From an uncultured Eisenbergiella sp. (GTDB lineage: Bacteria; Bacillota; Clostridia; Lachnospirales; Lachnospiraceae), in the NCBI GenBank assembly GCA_948960675.1, contig CARDPF010000013.1, positions 1 through 21,264 on the forward strand: a DNA stretch of 21,264 nucleotides, written 5' to 3'. A program made the position numbers and the translations under genes. The notes beneath the pieces are model-generated. The model saw only the letters and a program-made list of their open reading frames with translations. It searched no databases and had not been told where the DNA came from. Of the stretch, positions 14,230-21,211 are shown piece after piece (position 1 is the first letter of the stretch; each line of letters starts with the position of its first letter).

Positions 14230-15093
14230 ATGAAGAAAAATAAAACGGACCTGTTTGATATTGTGAACCTGCTGCTCCTTCTGGCGGTGGCGTTTGTGAC
14301 TTTATATCCGTTTCTGTATGTGGTGTTTGCGTCCTTGAGCGATCCGATTGCGTTGATGTCCAATTCTTCGCTTTTATTTCGGCCGGTGGGATTTTCCCTG
14401 GGCGCTTACGGAAAGGTGTTCCAGAATCCGTCCATATACCGGGGCTATTTTAACACCATTTTTTATGTGGTGGTGGGAACGGGCGTGAATATACTGGCAA
14501 CCTGTGTGGCGGCTTATGTGTTATCCCGCAGGCAGTTTATGCTGCGCCGGTTTTTTACGCTGATGTTTATTTTTACCATGTACTTTTCGGGAGGATTGAT
14601 TCCGTCCTATCTGCTGGTCAAGGATCTGGGATTGATCAACAGCCGGTTTGCCCTGATTTTGCCTGCAGCGGTGAGCACCTTCAATCTGATGATCATGATT
14701 ACCGGGTTTGAGGGAATTCCGCAGTCGCTGGAGGAATCGGCGCGCATGGACGGGGCGGGGGATTGGACGATTTTGTTTCGGATTGTCATGCCGCTGGCAA
14801 AACCCACGATCATGGTCATCCTGCTCTATTATGCGGTGGGGAACTGGAATTCCTGGTTTCATGCCATGATTTATTTGCGGGATGCGGACAAAATGCCCCT
14901 GCAGATTTTTTTGCGGGATATTCTAACCAGAAGCCAGTTGGGCGCAATGACGGGACAGACGGATGTGGAGGATGTGGGGCAGACGATTAAATATGCCACG
15001 ATTATCGTATCCACGGTTCCCATCCTGTGTATTTACCCGTTTATCCAAAAGCATTTTGTAAAAGGCGTGATGATCGGGGCTGTGAAGGAATAA
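14230..15093 (+). CDS. ABC sugar importer permease, YtcP type
   Basis: Second membrane subunit of the importer, 287 residues, six predicted helices. The N terminus (KKNKTDLFDIVNLLLLLAV) leads into TLYPFLYVVFASLSDP, and helix 3 is followed by MYFSGGLIPSYLLVKDLGL, the usual YtcP/CarB landmark. The EAA loop reads EESARMDGAGDWTILFRIVM (168-187). Three starts are possible within 7 bases: ATG 14224, GTG 14227 and ATG 14230. AGGAG at 14218-14222 overlaps the stop of the preceding gene and lies 7 bases before the ATG at 14230, which I prefer. This tight arrangement indicates translational coupling with the first permease. Confidence 0.95.
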   Translation: MKKNKTDLFDIVNLLLLLAVAFVTLYPFLYVVFASLSDPIALMSNSSLLFRPVGFSLGAYGKVFQNPSIYRGYFNTIFYVVVGTGVNILATCVAAYVLSRRQFMLRRFFTLMFIFTMYFSGGLIPSYLLVKDLGLINSRFALILPAAVSTFNLMIMITGFEGIPQSLEESARMDGAGDWTILFRIVMPLAKPTIMVILLYYAVGNWNSWFHAMIYLRDADKMPLQIFLRDILTRSQLGAMTGQTDVEDVGQTIKYATIIVSTVPILCIYPFIQKHFVKGVMIGAVKE

Positions 15094-15107
15094 GCGGTAA
15101 AACCGCT
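15093..15107 (+). other. Small hairpin at permease stop codon
   Basis: AGCGGT (15093-15098) and ACCGCT (15102-15107) form a perfect 6-bp stem with an AAA loop, starting on the last base of the permease stop. There is no following T-run. It may stabilise the upstream message or partly separate importer and GH2 expression. Confidence 0.4.
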
Positions 15108-15163
15108 GTAAAGGGGGAGACGGCAGGTCTGGGCACTTGGGAATGGAAAGGAGAACAGAAATT

Positions 15164-16846
15164 ATGCTGCGCATGTTTGCAACACACAAAATCAGGAAGC
15201 AGACGGAGCTTTCCTCCTGTCTGTGGGATTTTTACACCGTGCCCGGGGACGGGAGCGCCGCAGTGCATTTTCGCGCGCCGGTTCCGGGCTGCTGGGAGAC
15301 GTTTCCCCAGACCCGCACGTTTCGGGGAACCGGATGCTATGAGAGGGAGTTTTACGCATCCGGAAATATCCGGCTGGAGTTTAAAGGGGTGAGTCATACG
15401 GCGCAGGTGTATCTGGACGGGGAAAAGATCGCAACCCATTACAATGCCTATACGCCCTTTGCGGCGGTGGCGCAAAAGGTTTTTGCGGGAAAACACTGCC
15501 TGAAGGTCTGTGTGGACAATACCTTTGGGGAACACTCCGCCCTGCATGTGGAAAACGATTACCAGACCTACGGCGGCATTACCCGGGGGGTGGCGCTGGA
15601 GGAGTTGGGGGATGTGTACATCAGACAGGTACATGTGACGCCCCAAAAGGGGCCGGACGGCTGGCATGCGCGGGTGAAGGTATGGGTGCAGAACCTGTCC
15701 GGAATGCCTTTTGCGGGTGCATTGCGCCTGGAAGTGAAAGGGGCGGGGCAGGGTGCAGGTATGCTAAAGCTGCTTGCGGTGACGCTGGGGCCGGATGCGG
15801 AAGCGGTGCTGGAGACGGATATCTGCTGCAGGGATGTTGCAGAGTGGAATCCTTCTACGCCGGTGCTTTATATGATAGAAGCGGTGCTGCAGGATGCGCA
15901 GGGCCGGGGGGTGGACGACCTGATTGACCGTTTCGGCTTCCGGGAGGTATGCACCCGGGGGAAGGACATCCTGCTAAACGGGGAAAAGCTTTTTGTCCGG
16001 GGGTTTTGCCGCCACGAGGATCATCCGCAGTTTGGCTGTTCCCTGCCCTTTGCCGCAATGCAGCAGGACTTGTTTTTGATGCAGGATTTGGGGGCCAATT
16101 CGGTACGGACGTCCCATTATCCCAACGATGAGATTTTTTTGGATTTGTGCGATGAATCCGGAATGCTGGTGTGGGAGGAAAACCATGCAAGGGGCCTGTC
16201 CGAGGAGGCCATGCGCAATCCGAATTTCGAGGGACAATGCGAGGATTGCATCCGGGAAATGATCGGGGCGCACTATAACCATCCCAGCATTTATATCTGG
16301 GGCATTTTAAACGAATGCGCCAGTCATACGGAGTATGGGAAAAGCTGCTATGAGGCACAGCTTTCCCTGATCCAAACACTGGATCAAAGCCGTCCCCGCT
16401 CCTTTGCCAGCTGCCAGTTCAAGACGGACATTTGCTTTGGGCTGGTGGATGTGGTTTCCTACAATATTTATCCGCTATGGTATCATGATACGCCGGTGGA
16501 TGTGTATTTGGCGGATCTCTATGACTGGGTGCAGCAAAACACGGAGGGCGCAGGCAAGCCGTTTCTGGTCACCGAGATCGGGGCCGGGGCCATTTACGGC
16601 TACCGTACGCCGGAAAAGGTGAAGTGGTCGGAGGAATATCAGGCGGAAACCCTTAAAAAGCAGCTGGACGCAGTTTTGGCACATGCGGATACAAGCGGGG
16701 TGTATGTCTGGCAGTTTTGCGACTGCAGGGTATGCGGCAGCTGGTTTGGGGGCCGCCCGCGTACCATGAACAACAAAGGAATTGTGGACGAATACCGGAG
16801 GCCGAAGCTGTCGTATGAGGCGGTCCGGGAGAGGTTTTGCAAGTAG
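15164..16846 (+). CDS. GH2 glycosidase, probable beta-glucuronidase-like
   Basis: Cytoplasmic retaining glycosidase (no signal peptide), 560 residues. Domains: N-terminal sugar-binding jelly roll (about 15-150), Ig-like domain (150-258), TIM barrel (260-560). GH2 landmarks: RFGFREV, FVRGFCRHEDHPQFG, NSVRTSHYPND (312-322), acid/base Glu384 in WGILNEC, nucleophile Glu471 in FLVTEIG. Near the end NNKG (536-539) aligns with NKKG of E. coli GusA, supplying the N-x-K pair that binds the glucuronate carboxylate. That argues for glucuronidase over galactosidase or mannosidase. The stretch between the barrel strand VWEEN and NHPS is about 16 residues shorter than in E. coli, so the long active-site loop 1 of some gut enzymes seems absent. 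AAAGGAG precedes the ATG. It closes the importer operon, so imported glucuronide-type sugars would be cut inside the cell (inference). Confidence 0.85.
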   Translation: MLRMFATHKIRKQTELSSCLWDFYTVPGDGSAAVHFRAPVPGCWETFPQTRTFRGTGCYEREFYASGNIRLEFKGVSHTAQVYLDGEKIATHYNAYTPFAAVAQKVFAGKHCLKVCVDNTFGEHSALHVENDYQTYGGITRGVALEELGDVYIRQVHVTPQKGPDGWHARVKVWVQNLSGMPFAGALRLEVKGAGQGAGMLKLLAVTLGPDAEAVLETDICCRDVAEWNPSTPVLYMIEAVLQDAQGRGVDDLIDRFGFREVCTRGKDILLNGEKLFVRGFCRHEDHPQFGCSLPFAAMQQDLFLMQDLGANSVRTSHYPNDEIFLDLCDESGMLVWEENHARGLSEEAMRNPNFEGQCEDCIREMIGAHYNHPSIYIWGILNECASHTEYGKSCYEAQLSLIQTLDQSRPRSFASCQFKTDICFGLVDVVSYNIYPLWYHDTPVDVYLADLYDWVQQNTEGAGKPFLVTEIGAGAIYGYRTPEKVKWSEEYQAETLKKQLDAVLAHADTSGVYVWQFCDCRVCGSWFGGRPRTMNNKGIVDEYRRPKLSYEAVRERFCK

Positions 16847-16903
16847 GCCGTGCATAGTATCCCACTCCTGCTCATGTTCTACCGCCCGTATATTATCAAA
16901 ATC

Positions 16904-16932
16904 TTGACATTGTGTTACAGATTTGGTATTAT
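16904..16932 (+). promoter_or_regulatory. Sigma-A promoter of second wall hydrolase gene
   Basis: TTGACA at 16904-16909 is an exact -35 and TATTAT at 16927-16932 is one base off the -10 consensus, spacing 17. The predicted start is near 16939, leaving a leader of about 72 bases. The remaining gap from 16847 to 16903 shows no gene and no clear terminator for the GH2 operon. Confidence 0.8.
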
Positions 16933-16943
16933 CGGAATATATA

Positions 16944-16970
16944 TGTAATTAAATCGTAATATGTGTCAAT
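16944..16970 (+). promoter_or_regulatory. Candidate WalR-like direct repeat in second hydrolase leader
   Basis: TGTAAT (16944-16949), five bases, then CGTAAT (16955-16960) fit the WalR box TGTWAH-N5-TGTWAH with one mismatch. The following bases complete the 17-base motif shared with the first hydrolase leader (16954-16970 against 8931-8947, 15 of 17 identical). It lies just downstream of the predicted start, as in repressed targets. The binding protein is inferred only. Confidence 0.4.
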
Positions 16971-17010
16971 TTTTTGGCATGAAAAAGATATAATTATATT
17001 GGGGGACGTT

Positions 17011-18174
17011 ATGGGGACAGTGCGGAAGGCTTTTTCTTTGTATGCCTGCAGTGTGCGGAAATGTGTTATATTTATGCGCACCGGGCTGGTAATCCTGACC
17101 GTATTTTTCTGGCAGACGCCTGTGTGGGCTGCGCAGGCCAAAGGGGAACCGGATTCCTGGAGCGACGGGGCAGGGGTTGCGGTACTGATTGACCGCTTGG
17201 AAGAGGAAGGGGAGGAAAGCGGGGAAAACACGGACGACGGGGAGCAAACAGATGATGGCGGGGAAGGCACGCTGGTGATGGCCCATGTGCAGAATGTGCT
17301 GAATGTGCGCAGCGAACCGGGCAGTGATGAAGAACTCATCGGCTATTTGTATGCGGATTGCGGCGGGACGGTTTTGGAACGCAGGGACGGCTGGACGAAG
17401 TTGGAATCAGGCCAGCTGACCGGCTGGGCCAGCGACGACTATTTGCTTTTTGGGCAGCAGGCCGAGGAGGCGGCGGAGAACAATGGGCGCACGGTGGCTA
17501 CTACCACTACCGGTGCGCTGCGCATCAGGAAGGAACCGTCGCTGGAAGCCGGGGTATATGACCTTTTGGAAGAAGGGGCGGAGTATGAGGTGGTAAACGC
17601 CCAGCAGCTTGCTTACAGCGACGGCATGGAAATCACCGAGGACTGGATTGCGGTGGACTATGAAGGGAAAACCGGATTTGTATCGGCGGAATATGTCAAA
17701 GTGGAGCATCTGATTGATTTCGGGGAAACCATTGAGCAGGTGCGGGCCCGGGAGGAGGCGCAAAGGGCCGAGGAGGAGAAGCAGAAGCAGGAGAAAGCAA
17801 AGCGCCAGCAGGAGATTGAAAAGACAAAAGCGATGGCCACTTCCGATGATTTATTGTTGGCGGCTTTGATTCAGTGTGAAGCGGGCGGCGACGTCTATGA
17901 GGGACAGGTAGCCGTTGGCGCGGTGGTTTTAAACCGGGTGAAGAGCCCGGCTTATCCTGGCACCATCAGGGATGTGATTTTTGCCTCCGGGCAGTTTACG
18001 CCTGCGGGAAGCGGGAAACTGGGCAGGGTGCTGGCCAAGGGGAAGATTCAGGCAAGCTGCATACAGGCGGCACAGGAAGCCTTGGCGGGGGCATCGCCGG
18101 TTGGGGATGCCACACATTTTAGGCGTGCCGGAAGCAGGGAAGGAATCATTGTGGGAGCCCATGTTTTTTGGTAG
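17011..18174 (+). CDS. Secreted SleB-type cell wall hydrolase with two SH3 domains
   Basis: Paralogue of the gene at 9026, 387 residues from the ATG at 17011, which has GGGGGA 4 bases upstream; in-frame GTG 16963 would sit in the regulatory motif and is rejected. Order: basic start and hydrophobic segment GLVILTVFFWQTPVWA (25-40, cleavage probably after an Ala near 40-42), acidic linker (60-86), SH3 domain (88-147, NVLNVRSEPGSDEELIGYL), second SH3 domain (160-232, GALRIRKEPS ... GFVSAEYV), a charged Glu/Lys/Gln-rich probable coiled coil (243-275), then the Hydrolase_2 domain (280-387) with IQCEAGGDVYEG and Glu290 as the expected catalytic acid. It probably trims peptidoglycan during growth. 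The SH3 domains likely bind wall peptides. No glycosidase or transporter role is implied by its position. Confidence 0.9.
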   Translation: MGTVRKAFSLYACSVRKCVIFMRTGLVILTVFFWQTPVWAAQAKGEPDSWSDGAGVAVLIDRLEEEGEESGENTDDGEQTDDGGEGTLVMAHVQNVLNVRSEPGSDEELIGYLYADCGGTVLERRDGWTKLESGQLTGWASDDYLLFGQQAEEAAENNGRTVATTTTGALRIRKEPSLEAGVYDLLEEGAEYEVVNAQQLAYSDGMEITEDWIAVDYEGKTGFVSAEYVKVEHLIDFGETIEQVRAREEAQRAEEEKQKQEKAKRQQEIEKTKAMATSDDLLLAALIQCEAGGDVYEGQVAVGAVVLNRVKSPAYPGTIRDVIFASGQFTPAGSGKLGRVLAKGKIQASCIQAAQEALAGASPVGDATHFRRAGSREGIIVGAHVFW

Positions 18175-18188
18175 GCCCCAAGGATTTC

Positions 18189-18207
18189 CCTTCCCAAGGG
18201 AGGTTTT
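18189..18207 (+). terminator. Weak possible terminator after second wall hydrolase
   Basis: CCTTCC (18189-18194) pairs with GGGAGG (18198-18203), one T-G pair, CAA loop, followed by TTTT and then GG. It lies 14 bases past the stop. The stem is short and the T-run interrupted, so termination would be partial at best. Confidence 0.35.
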
Positions 18208-18209
18208 GG

Positions 18210-18239
18210 TTGACTTATGCCGGGGACAGGGCATATAAT
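18210..18239 (+). promoter_or_regulatory. Sigma-A type promoter of MFS-phosphodiesterase operon
   Basis: TTGACT at 18210-18215 (one mismatch) and an exact TATAAT at 18234-18239, spacing 18. The start point would be near 18246, giving a leader of about 113 bases that contains the terminator-like hairpin described next. Confidence 0.75.
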
Positions 18240-18254
18240 GAAGGTAAAGAACGA

Positions 18255-18286
18255 GGTCGGAAAGCCTGTGCTTTCTGGCCTTTTGT
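18255..18286 (+). terminator. Leader terminator/attenuator before MFS gene
   Basis: Bases 18255-18265 pair with 18270-18280 (11 consecutive pairs, two of them G-T, loop CTGT), followed by TTTTGTATT. It begins only about 10 bases after the predicted start, well before the gene at 18359. Within the same leader CTTTTGT (18280-18286) can instead pair with ACAAAAG (18305-18311), which would disrupt the base of the terminator and its T-run. That is the layout of an attenuator. The signal sensed is unknown. Confidence 0.55.
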
Positions 18287-18358
18287 ATTCGCTTCAGGAA
18301 AGGAACAAAAGAGGGAAAACGCTTTGGGGGACGTGTTTTACGAGAAGGAGGGGATGGG

Positions 18359-19645
18359 GTGAAACTGAACTACAAAAGAACTTTTTTTATCGGTCTGGCA
18401 TTTTTGTCTATTTGTGCGTTCTGGCAGATGTATGACAACATTGTGCCGCTCATTTTGAAGGATACGTTTCATTTGAACGAGACAGTCACCGGGGTGATTA
18501 TGGCGGCTGACAATGTTTTGGCTGTATTTTTGCTGCCGCTTTTAGGCTCTTTGTCTGACCGGGTGGATACGAAGTGGGGGAAGCGGACACCGTTTATCGT
18601 GGCAGGGACATTGCTTGCCGTGGTGCTTATGCTGCTGCTTCCGGTTGCGGACAGGCAGGCCAATTTGGCGTTATTTGTCGTCAGCCTGTTCTTTTTGCTG
18701 ATTGCCATGGGGCTTTACCGGTCGCCTGCCGTGGCCCTGATGCCGGATTTGACGCCGAAACCCCTGCGCAGTCAGGCCAATGCCGTGATCAACCTGATGG
18801 GGGCGGTGGGAGGTGTCTATACGCTGGTGCTGATCAGCGTACTGCTCAAGGGAGAGGGGAAGCCGGACTATATGCCTGTTTTCATAGGTGTGGCGGCCAT
18901 CATGGCGGCGGCAGTGGTGCTGCTTTTGCTTACCGTGCGGGAAAAGAAGCTGGCAGCCCTGGTCGAAGAGGAAAATGGAGACGGGGAGAAAGAAGCAGGG
19001 GAGCAAAATGCGGTGCCCGGCAGCGGTGTGCTTGCGCCGGATGTGAAAAGAAGCCTGTGGATGATCCTCTTGTCCATCTTTTTATGGTTTACGGCATACA
19101 ATGCGGTGACAACCGCGTTTTCCCGCTATGCCACAACGGTTTGGGGAATGGCGGGCGGCGGTTTCGCCAACTGCCTGATGGTTGCCACGGTGGCAGCCAT
19201 TATCGGTTACATACCCATCGGATTTATCTCGGCGAAAATCGGCCGCAAAAAAACAATTCAAATCGGGCTGGTTATGATGCTGTTTAGCTACTTTGGGGCC
19301 ATCTTTTTCGTGCAGTATCATCCTGTGGTGAATTTTGGGTTTGCCCTGATCGGGGTGGGCTGGGCGGCGATCAGCGTGAACTCCCTGCCGATGGTGGTGG
19401 AGATGTGTGCCAGCGGCGATGTGGGAAAATATACGGGGCTTTATTATACCTTTTCCATGTCGGCGCAGATTTTCACACCGATTTTGTCGGGGGCATTGTT
19501 GCAGTATGTGTCGTACCGGACTCTATTTCCTTATGCCTGCGTGTTTACCGTGGCAGCCATGGTCACTATGGGTATGGTGCGGCATGGGGATAATAAACCG
19601 GAGAGGAAAAAGCATATTTTGGAAAATTTTGATGTGGAGGATTGA
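18359..19645 (+). CDS. MFS transporter, SLC45/sugar-cation symporter-like
   Basis: Twelve-helix secondary transporter of 428 residues. Start GTG at 18359 behind AAGGAGGGG (18345-18353, spacing 5). The first half opens with FFIGLAFLSICAFWQMYDNIVPLIL and carries the MFS loop motif GSLSDRVDTKWGKRTP (63-78). The second half has a degenerate version, GFISAKIGRKKT. The two halves are joined by a long charged cytoplasmic loop (Glu/Lys/Gly-rich, about 195-225). The FWQMYD start and GSLSDR motif resemble bacterial relatives of SLC45/SUC sucrose-type transporters, so a di- or oligosaccharide with protons is plausible, but the substrate is not determinable. The phosphodiesterase gene begins 5 bases after its stop. 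Confidence 0.88.
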   Translation: MKLNYKRTFFIGLAFLSICAFWQMYDNIVPLILKDTFHLNETVTGVIMAADNVLAVFLLPLLGSLSDRVDTKWGKRTPFIVAGTLLAVVLMLLLPVADRQANLALFVVSLFFLLIAMGLYRSPAVALMPDLTPKPLRSQANAVINLMGAVGGVYTLVLISVLLKGEGKPDYMPVFIGVAAIMAAAVVLLLLTVREKKLAALVEEENGDGEKEAGEQNAVPGSGVLAPDVKRSLWMILLSIFLWFTAYNAVTTAFSRYATTVWGMAGGGFANCLMVATVAAIIGYIPIGFISAKIGRKKTIQIGLVMMLFSYFGAIFFVQYHPVVNFGFALIGVGWAAISVNSLPMVVEMCASGDVGKYTGLYYTFSMSAQIFTPILSGALLQYVSYRTLFPYACVFTVAAMVTMGMVRHGDNKPERKKHILENFDVED

Positions 19646-19650
19646 GGGTT

Positions 19651-20469
19651 ATGAAAGGAAAGAAAAAGGTTCCGTTTACCATTGCGGCGGCAGGGGCATA
19701 TTTATATGCCATCTCCCCCAGACTGACGAAACGCCCGGATCAGATGCCCAAGGTTTATTATGCGCACCGGGGATTGCACGATAATCTTACGGACGCGCCG
19801 GAGAATACGCTGGCGGCTTTCCAAAAGGCGGTAGATGCCGGGTACGGCATTGAATTGGACGTACAGCTGACGAAGGACGGCAAGGTTGTCGTAGTGCATG
19901 ACTACAATTTGAAAAGAATCTGTCAGGTGGACGCCGATGTGGACAGCCTTACTTATGGGGAACTTCAAAAACTTCCGGTTTACGCAAGCACACAGCGGAT
20001 TCCGCTTTTGGAGGAGGTTTTGCGGCTGGTGGACGGGAAGGTTCCCCTGATTGTGGAATTAAAATGCAAAAACAGGCAGAGTAAAATCTGTGAAAGGGCA
20101 CAGGATATTTTGAACGGATACGACGGTGTTTATTGTGTAGAGTCCTTCCATCCGCAGGTACTGATGTGGTATCGGAATCATTATCCTGCAATCTGTCGGG
20201 GACAGCTTTCCATGAATTACCAGAGGGAGGACGGCAGGCGCAAACCGGAATATTATGTGATGCGTCACCTGTTGGTAAATTTCCTGACCAGACCGGATTT
20301 TATTGCCTATGATTGCAGGGCGATGCGTGCGTTTTCCAAAAATCTGTGCAGGGCGCTGTACGGGTGTCCTTCGGTAGCCTGGACGGTGAAGTGTCAGGCA
20401 CAGCTGGATGCATGCCGGCCGTTTTACGACTACTTCATATTTGAGGGATTTTGCCCGAAAGATTGCTGA
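19651..20469 (+). CDS. Glycerophosphodiester phosphodiesterase family protein
   Basis: Predicted to split glycerophosphodiesters into an alcohol and glycerol 3-phosphate (GDPD family, TIM barrel, divalent metal). 272 residues from the ATG at 19651, with GGAGG 10 bases upstream inside the end of the MFS gene. Active-site landmarks: AHRG (38-41), DAPENTLAAF with Glu51, IELDVQLTKDG with Glu68 and Asp70, and VVVHD with His83; later PLIVELK and YCVESFHPQVL. The short N terminus (KKKVPFTIAAAGAYLYAISP) is hydrophobic enough for a membrane anchor but lacks a clear cleavage site. Location is therefore uncertain. Tight linkage to the MFS gene implies co-expression; whether the transporter handles a glycerophosphodiester or a sugar is open. 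Confidence 0.92.
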   Translation: MKGKKKVPFTIAAAGAYLYAISPRLTKRPDQMPKVYYAHRGLHDNLTDAPENTLAAFQKAVDAGYGIELDVQLTKDGKVVVVHDYNLKRICQVDADVDSLTYGELQKLPVYASTQRIPLLEEVLRLVDGKVPLIVELKCKNRQSKICERAQDILNGYDGVYCVESFHPQVLMWYRNHYPAICRGQLSMNYQREDGRRKPEYYVMRHLLVNFLTRPDFIAYDCRAMRAFSKNLCRALYGCPSVAWTVKCQAQLDACRPFYDYFIFEGFCPKDC

Positions 20470-20474
20470 ACGGC

Positions 20475-20640
20475 ACTATAAAAGTACCAAAACCTACAAG
20501 CCCTACAAGCAGGACTGCGCACTTGCTGCGCAGTCCGTATACGCACCATGGGGCAGAGCCGCATGTGTGCATGTCCTTTATAGGCCCCCCTTTCGCGTAT
20601 GGTGATGTTGCCAATGAGGTGGCATGGGGGGTTATTGCAT
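20475..20640 (+). repeat. REP-like palindromic repeat, copy 2
   Basis: Fills the 192-base gap before greA. It starts with ACTATAAAAGTACCAAAACC, then a tandem 9-base duplication (CCTACAAGC twice), then a perfect 10-bp stem GGACTGCGCA (20512-20521) with TGCGCAGTCC (20527-20536) and loop CTTGC. A second imperfect stem follows (20543-20554 with 20558-20570, loop AGA). Its inverse resembles copy 1 after ktrA, including an outer TAACCCCC-ATGC stretch at the far end (about 20622-20635). Short reading frames inside are probably not genes. The far boundary is approximate. Confidence 0.8.
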
Positions 20641-20661
20641 GAATAAATAGTGAGAGGGAAT

Positions 20662-21162
20662 ATGAATAATCAATTGACAGAAGGCGATATCAAAAAGATG
20701 CAGGAGGAAATTGAGTATAGGAAGCTTGTGGTTCGCAAGCAGGCCCTGGAGGATGTCAAGGAAGCGAGGGCACAAGGCGATCTCTCCGAAAATTTTGAGT
20801 ATTATGCGGCCAAAAAGTATAAAAATAAAAACGAGAGCAGAATCCGTTTTTTAGAGCGCATGATCAAAACCGCGGAGGTGATTTCGGATGATTCTGCGGC
20901 GGATGAAGTGGGTGTGAACACGAAGGTGGAGGTCTATCTGGAGGAAGACGACGAGACGGAAACCTATAAGATTGTAACGACAATGCGCCAGAATTCGCTG
21001 GAGGGACTGATTTCCACGGAATCCCCGATGGGAAAGGCGTTGCTTGGACATAAGGCGGGGGAGCGGGTTTATGTGCAGCTTGGCGGTGGGGACGGGTACT
21101 ATGTGACAATCCGTTCCATTGATAAGACCGAGGGGGATACGGAGGCGCTTCGCAGCTTTTGA
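20662..21162 (+). CDS. greA: Transcription elongation factor, GreA family
   Basis: Rescues backtracked RNA polymerase by stimulating transcript cleavage. 166 residues: N-terminal antiparallel coiled coil (about 8-75) whose tip reads EARAQGDLSENFEYYAAK (35-52), carrying the acidic Asp40 and Glu43 that enter the polymerase channel, and a C-terminal FKBP-like domain with the family stretch ESPMGKALLGHKAGERVYV. Length is close to the usual 155-165. The ATG at 20662 has GAGAGGG upstream; in-frame GTG 20650 would add four residues and lacks its own ribosome site. No clear promoter is visible; the upstream gap is occupied by the repeat. The gene is flanked on both sides by copies of that repeat in the same orientation. 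Confidence 0.94.
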   Translation: MNNQLTEGDIKKMQEEIEYRKLVVRKQALEDVKEARAQGDLSENFEYYAAKKYKNKNESRIRFLERMIKTAEVISDDSAADEVGVNTKVEVYLEEDDETETYKIVTTMRQNSLEGLISTESPMGKALLGHKAGERVYVQLGGGDGYYVTIRSIDKTEGDTEALRSF

Positions 21163-21211
21163 GCACGTATTCTCACGGTCTGCGCAGTGTATGCGCATTG
21201 AAGCAGGGCTT

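Noticed and set aside
16975..16994. TTGGCA and TATAAT as an additional promoter for the second hydrolase
   Set aside because: Only 8 bases apart, far from the 17-base optimum; the pair at 16904-16932 is much better.
18189..18210. Ten-base AGGTTTTGGT match (18201-18210) to the inverse of the AAAACC end of repeat copies 2 and 3
   Set aside because: Too short, and neither hairpin of the repeat accompanies it; likely chance next to the MFS promoter.
18574..19287. 237-codon plus-strand frame inside the MFS gene
   Set aside because: Wrong frame of a clear twelve-helix transporter; the translation is Gly/Arg/Cys-rich with no motif.
20451..20642. Small frame in repeat copy 2 encoding a peptide with RSPYTHHGAEPHVCM, resembling a frame in copy 1 (RGPYTHHGQGPCAHAWG)
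   Set aside because: The similarity follows from the shared palindromic DNA repeat; no ribosome site, and the frame breaks outside the conserved core.
20600..20661. Possible greA promoter built on TTGCCA and TATTGC
   Set aside because: Spacing of 19 and poor -10; also lies at the edge of the repeat, so support is too weak.
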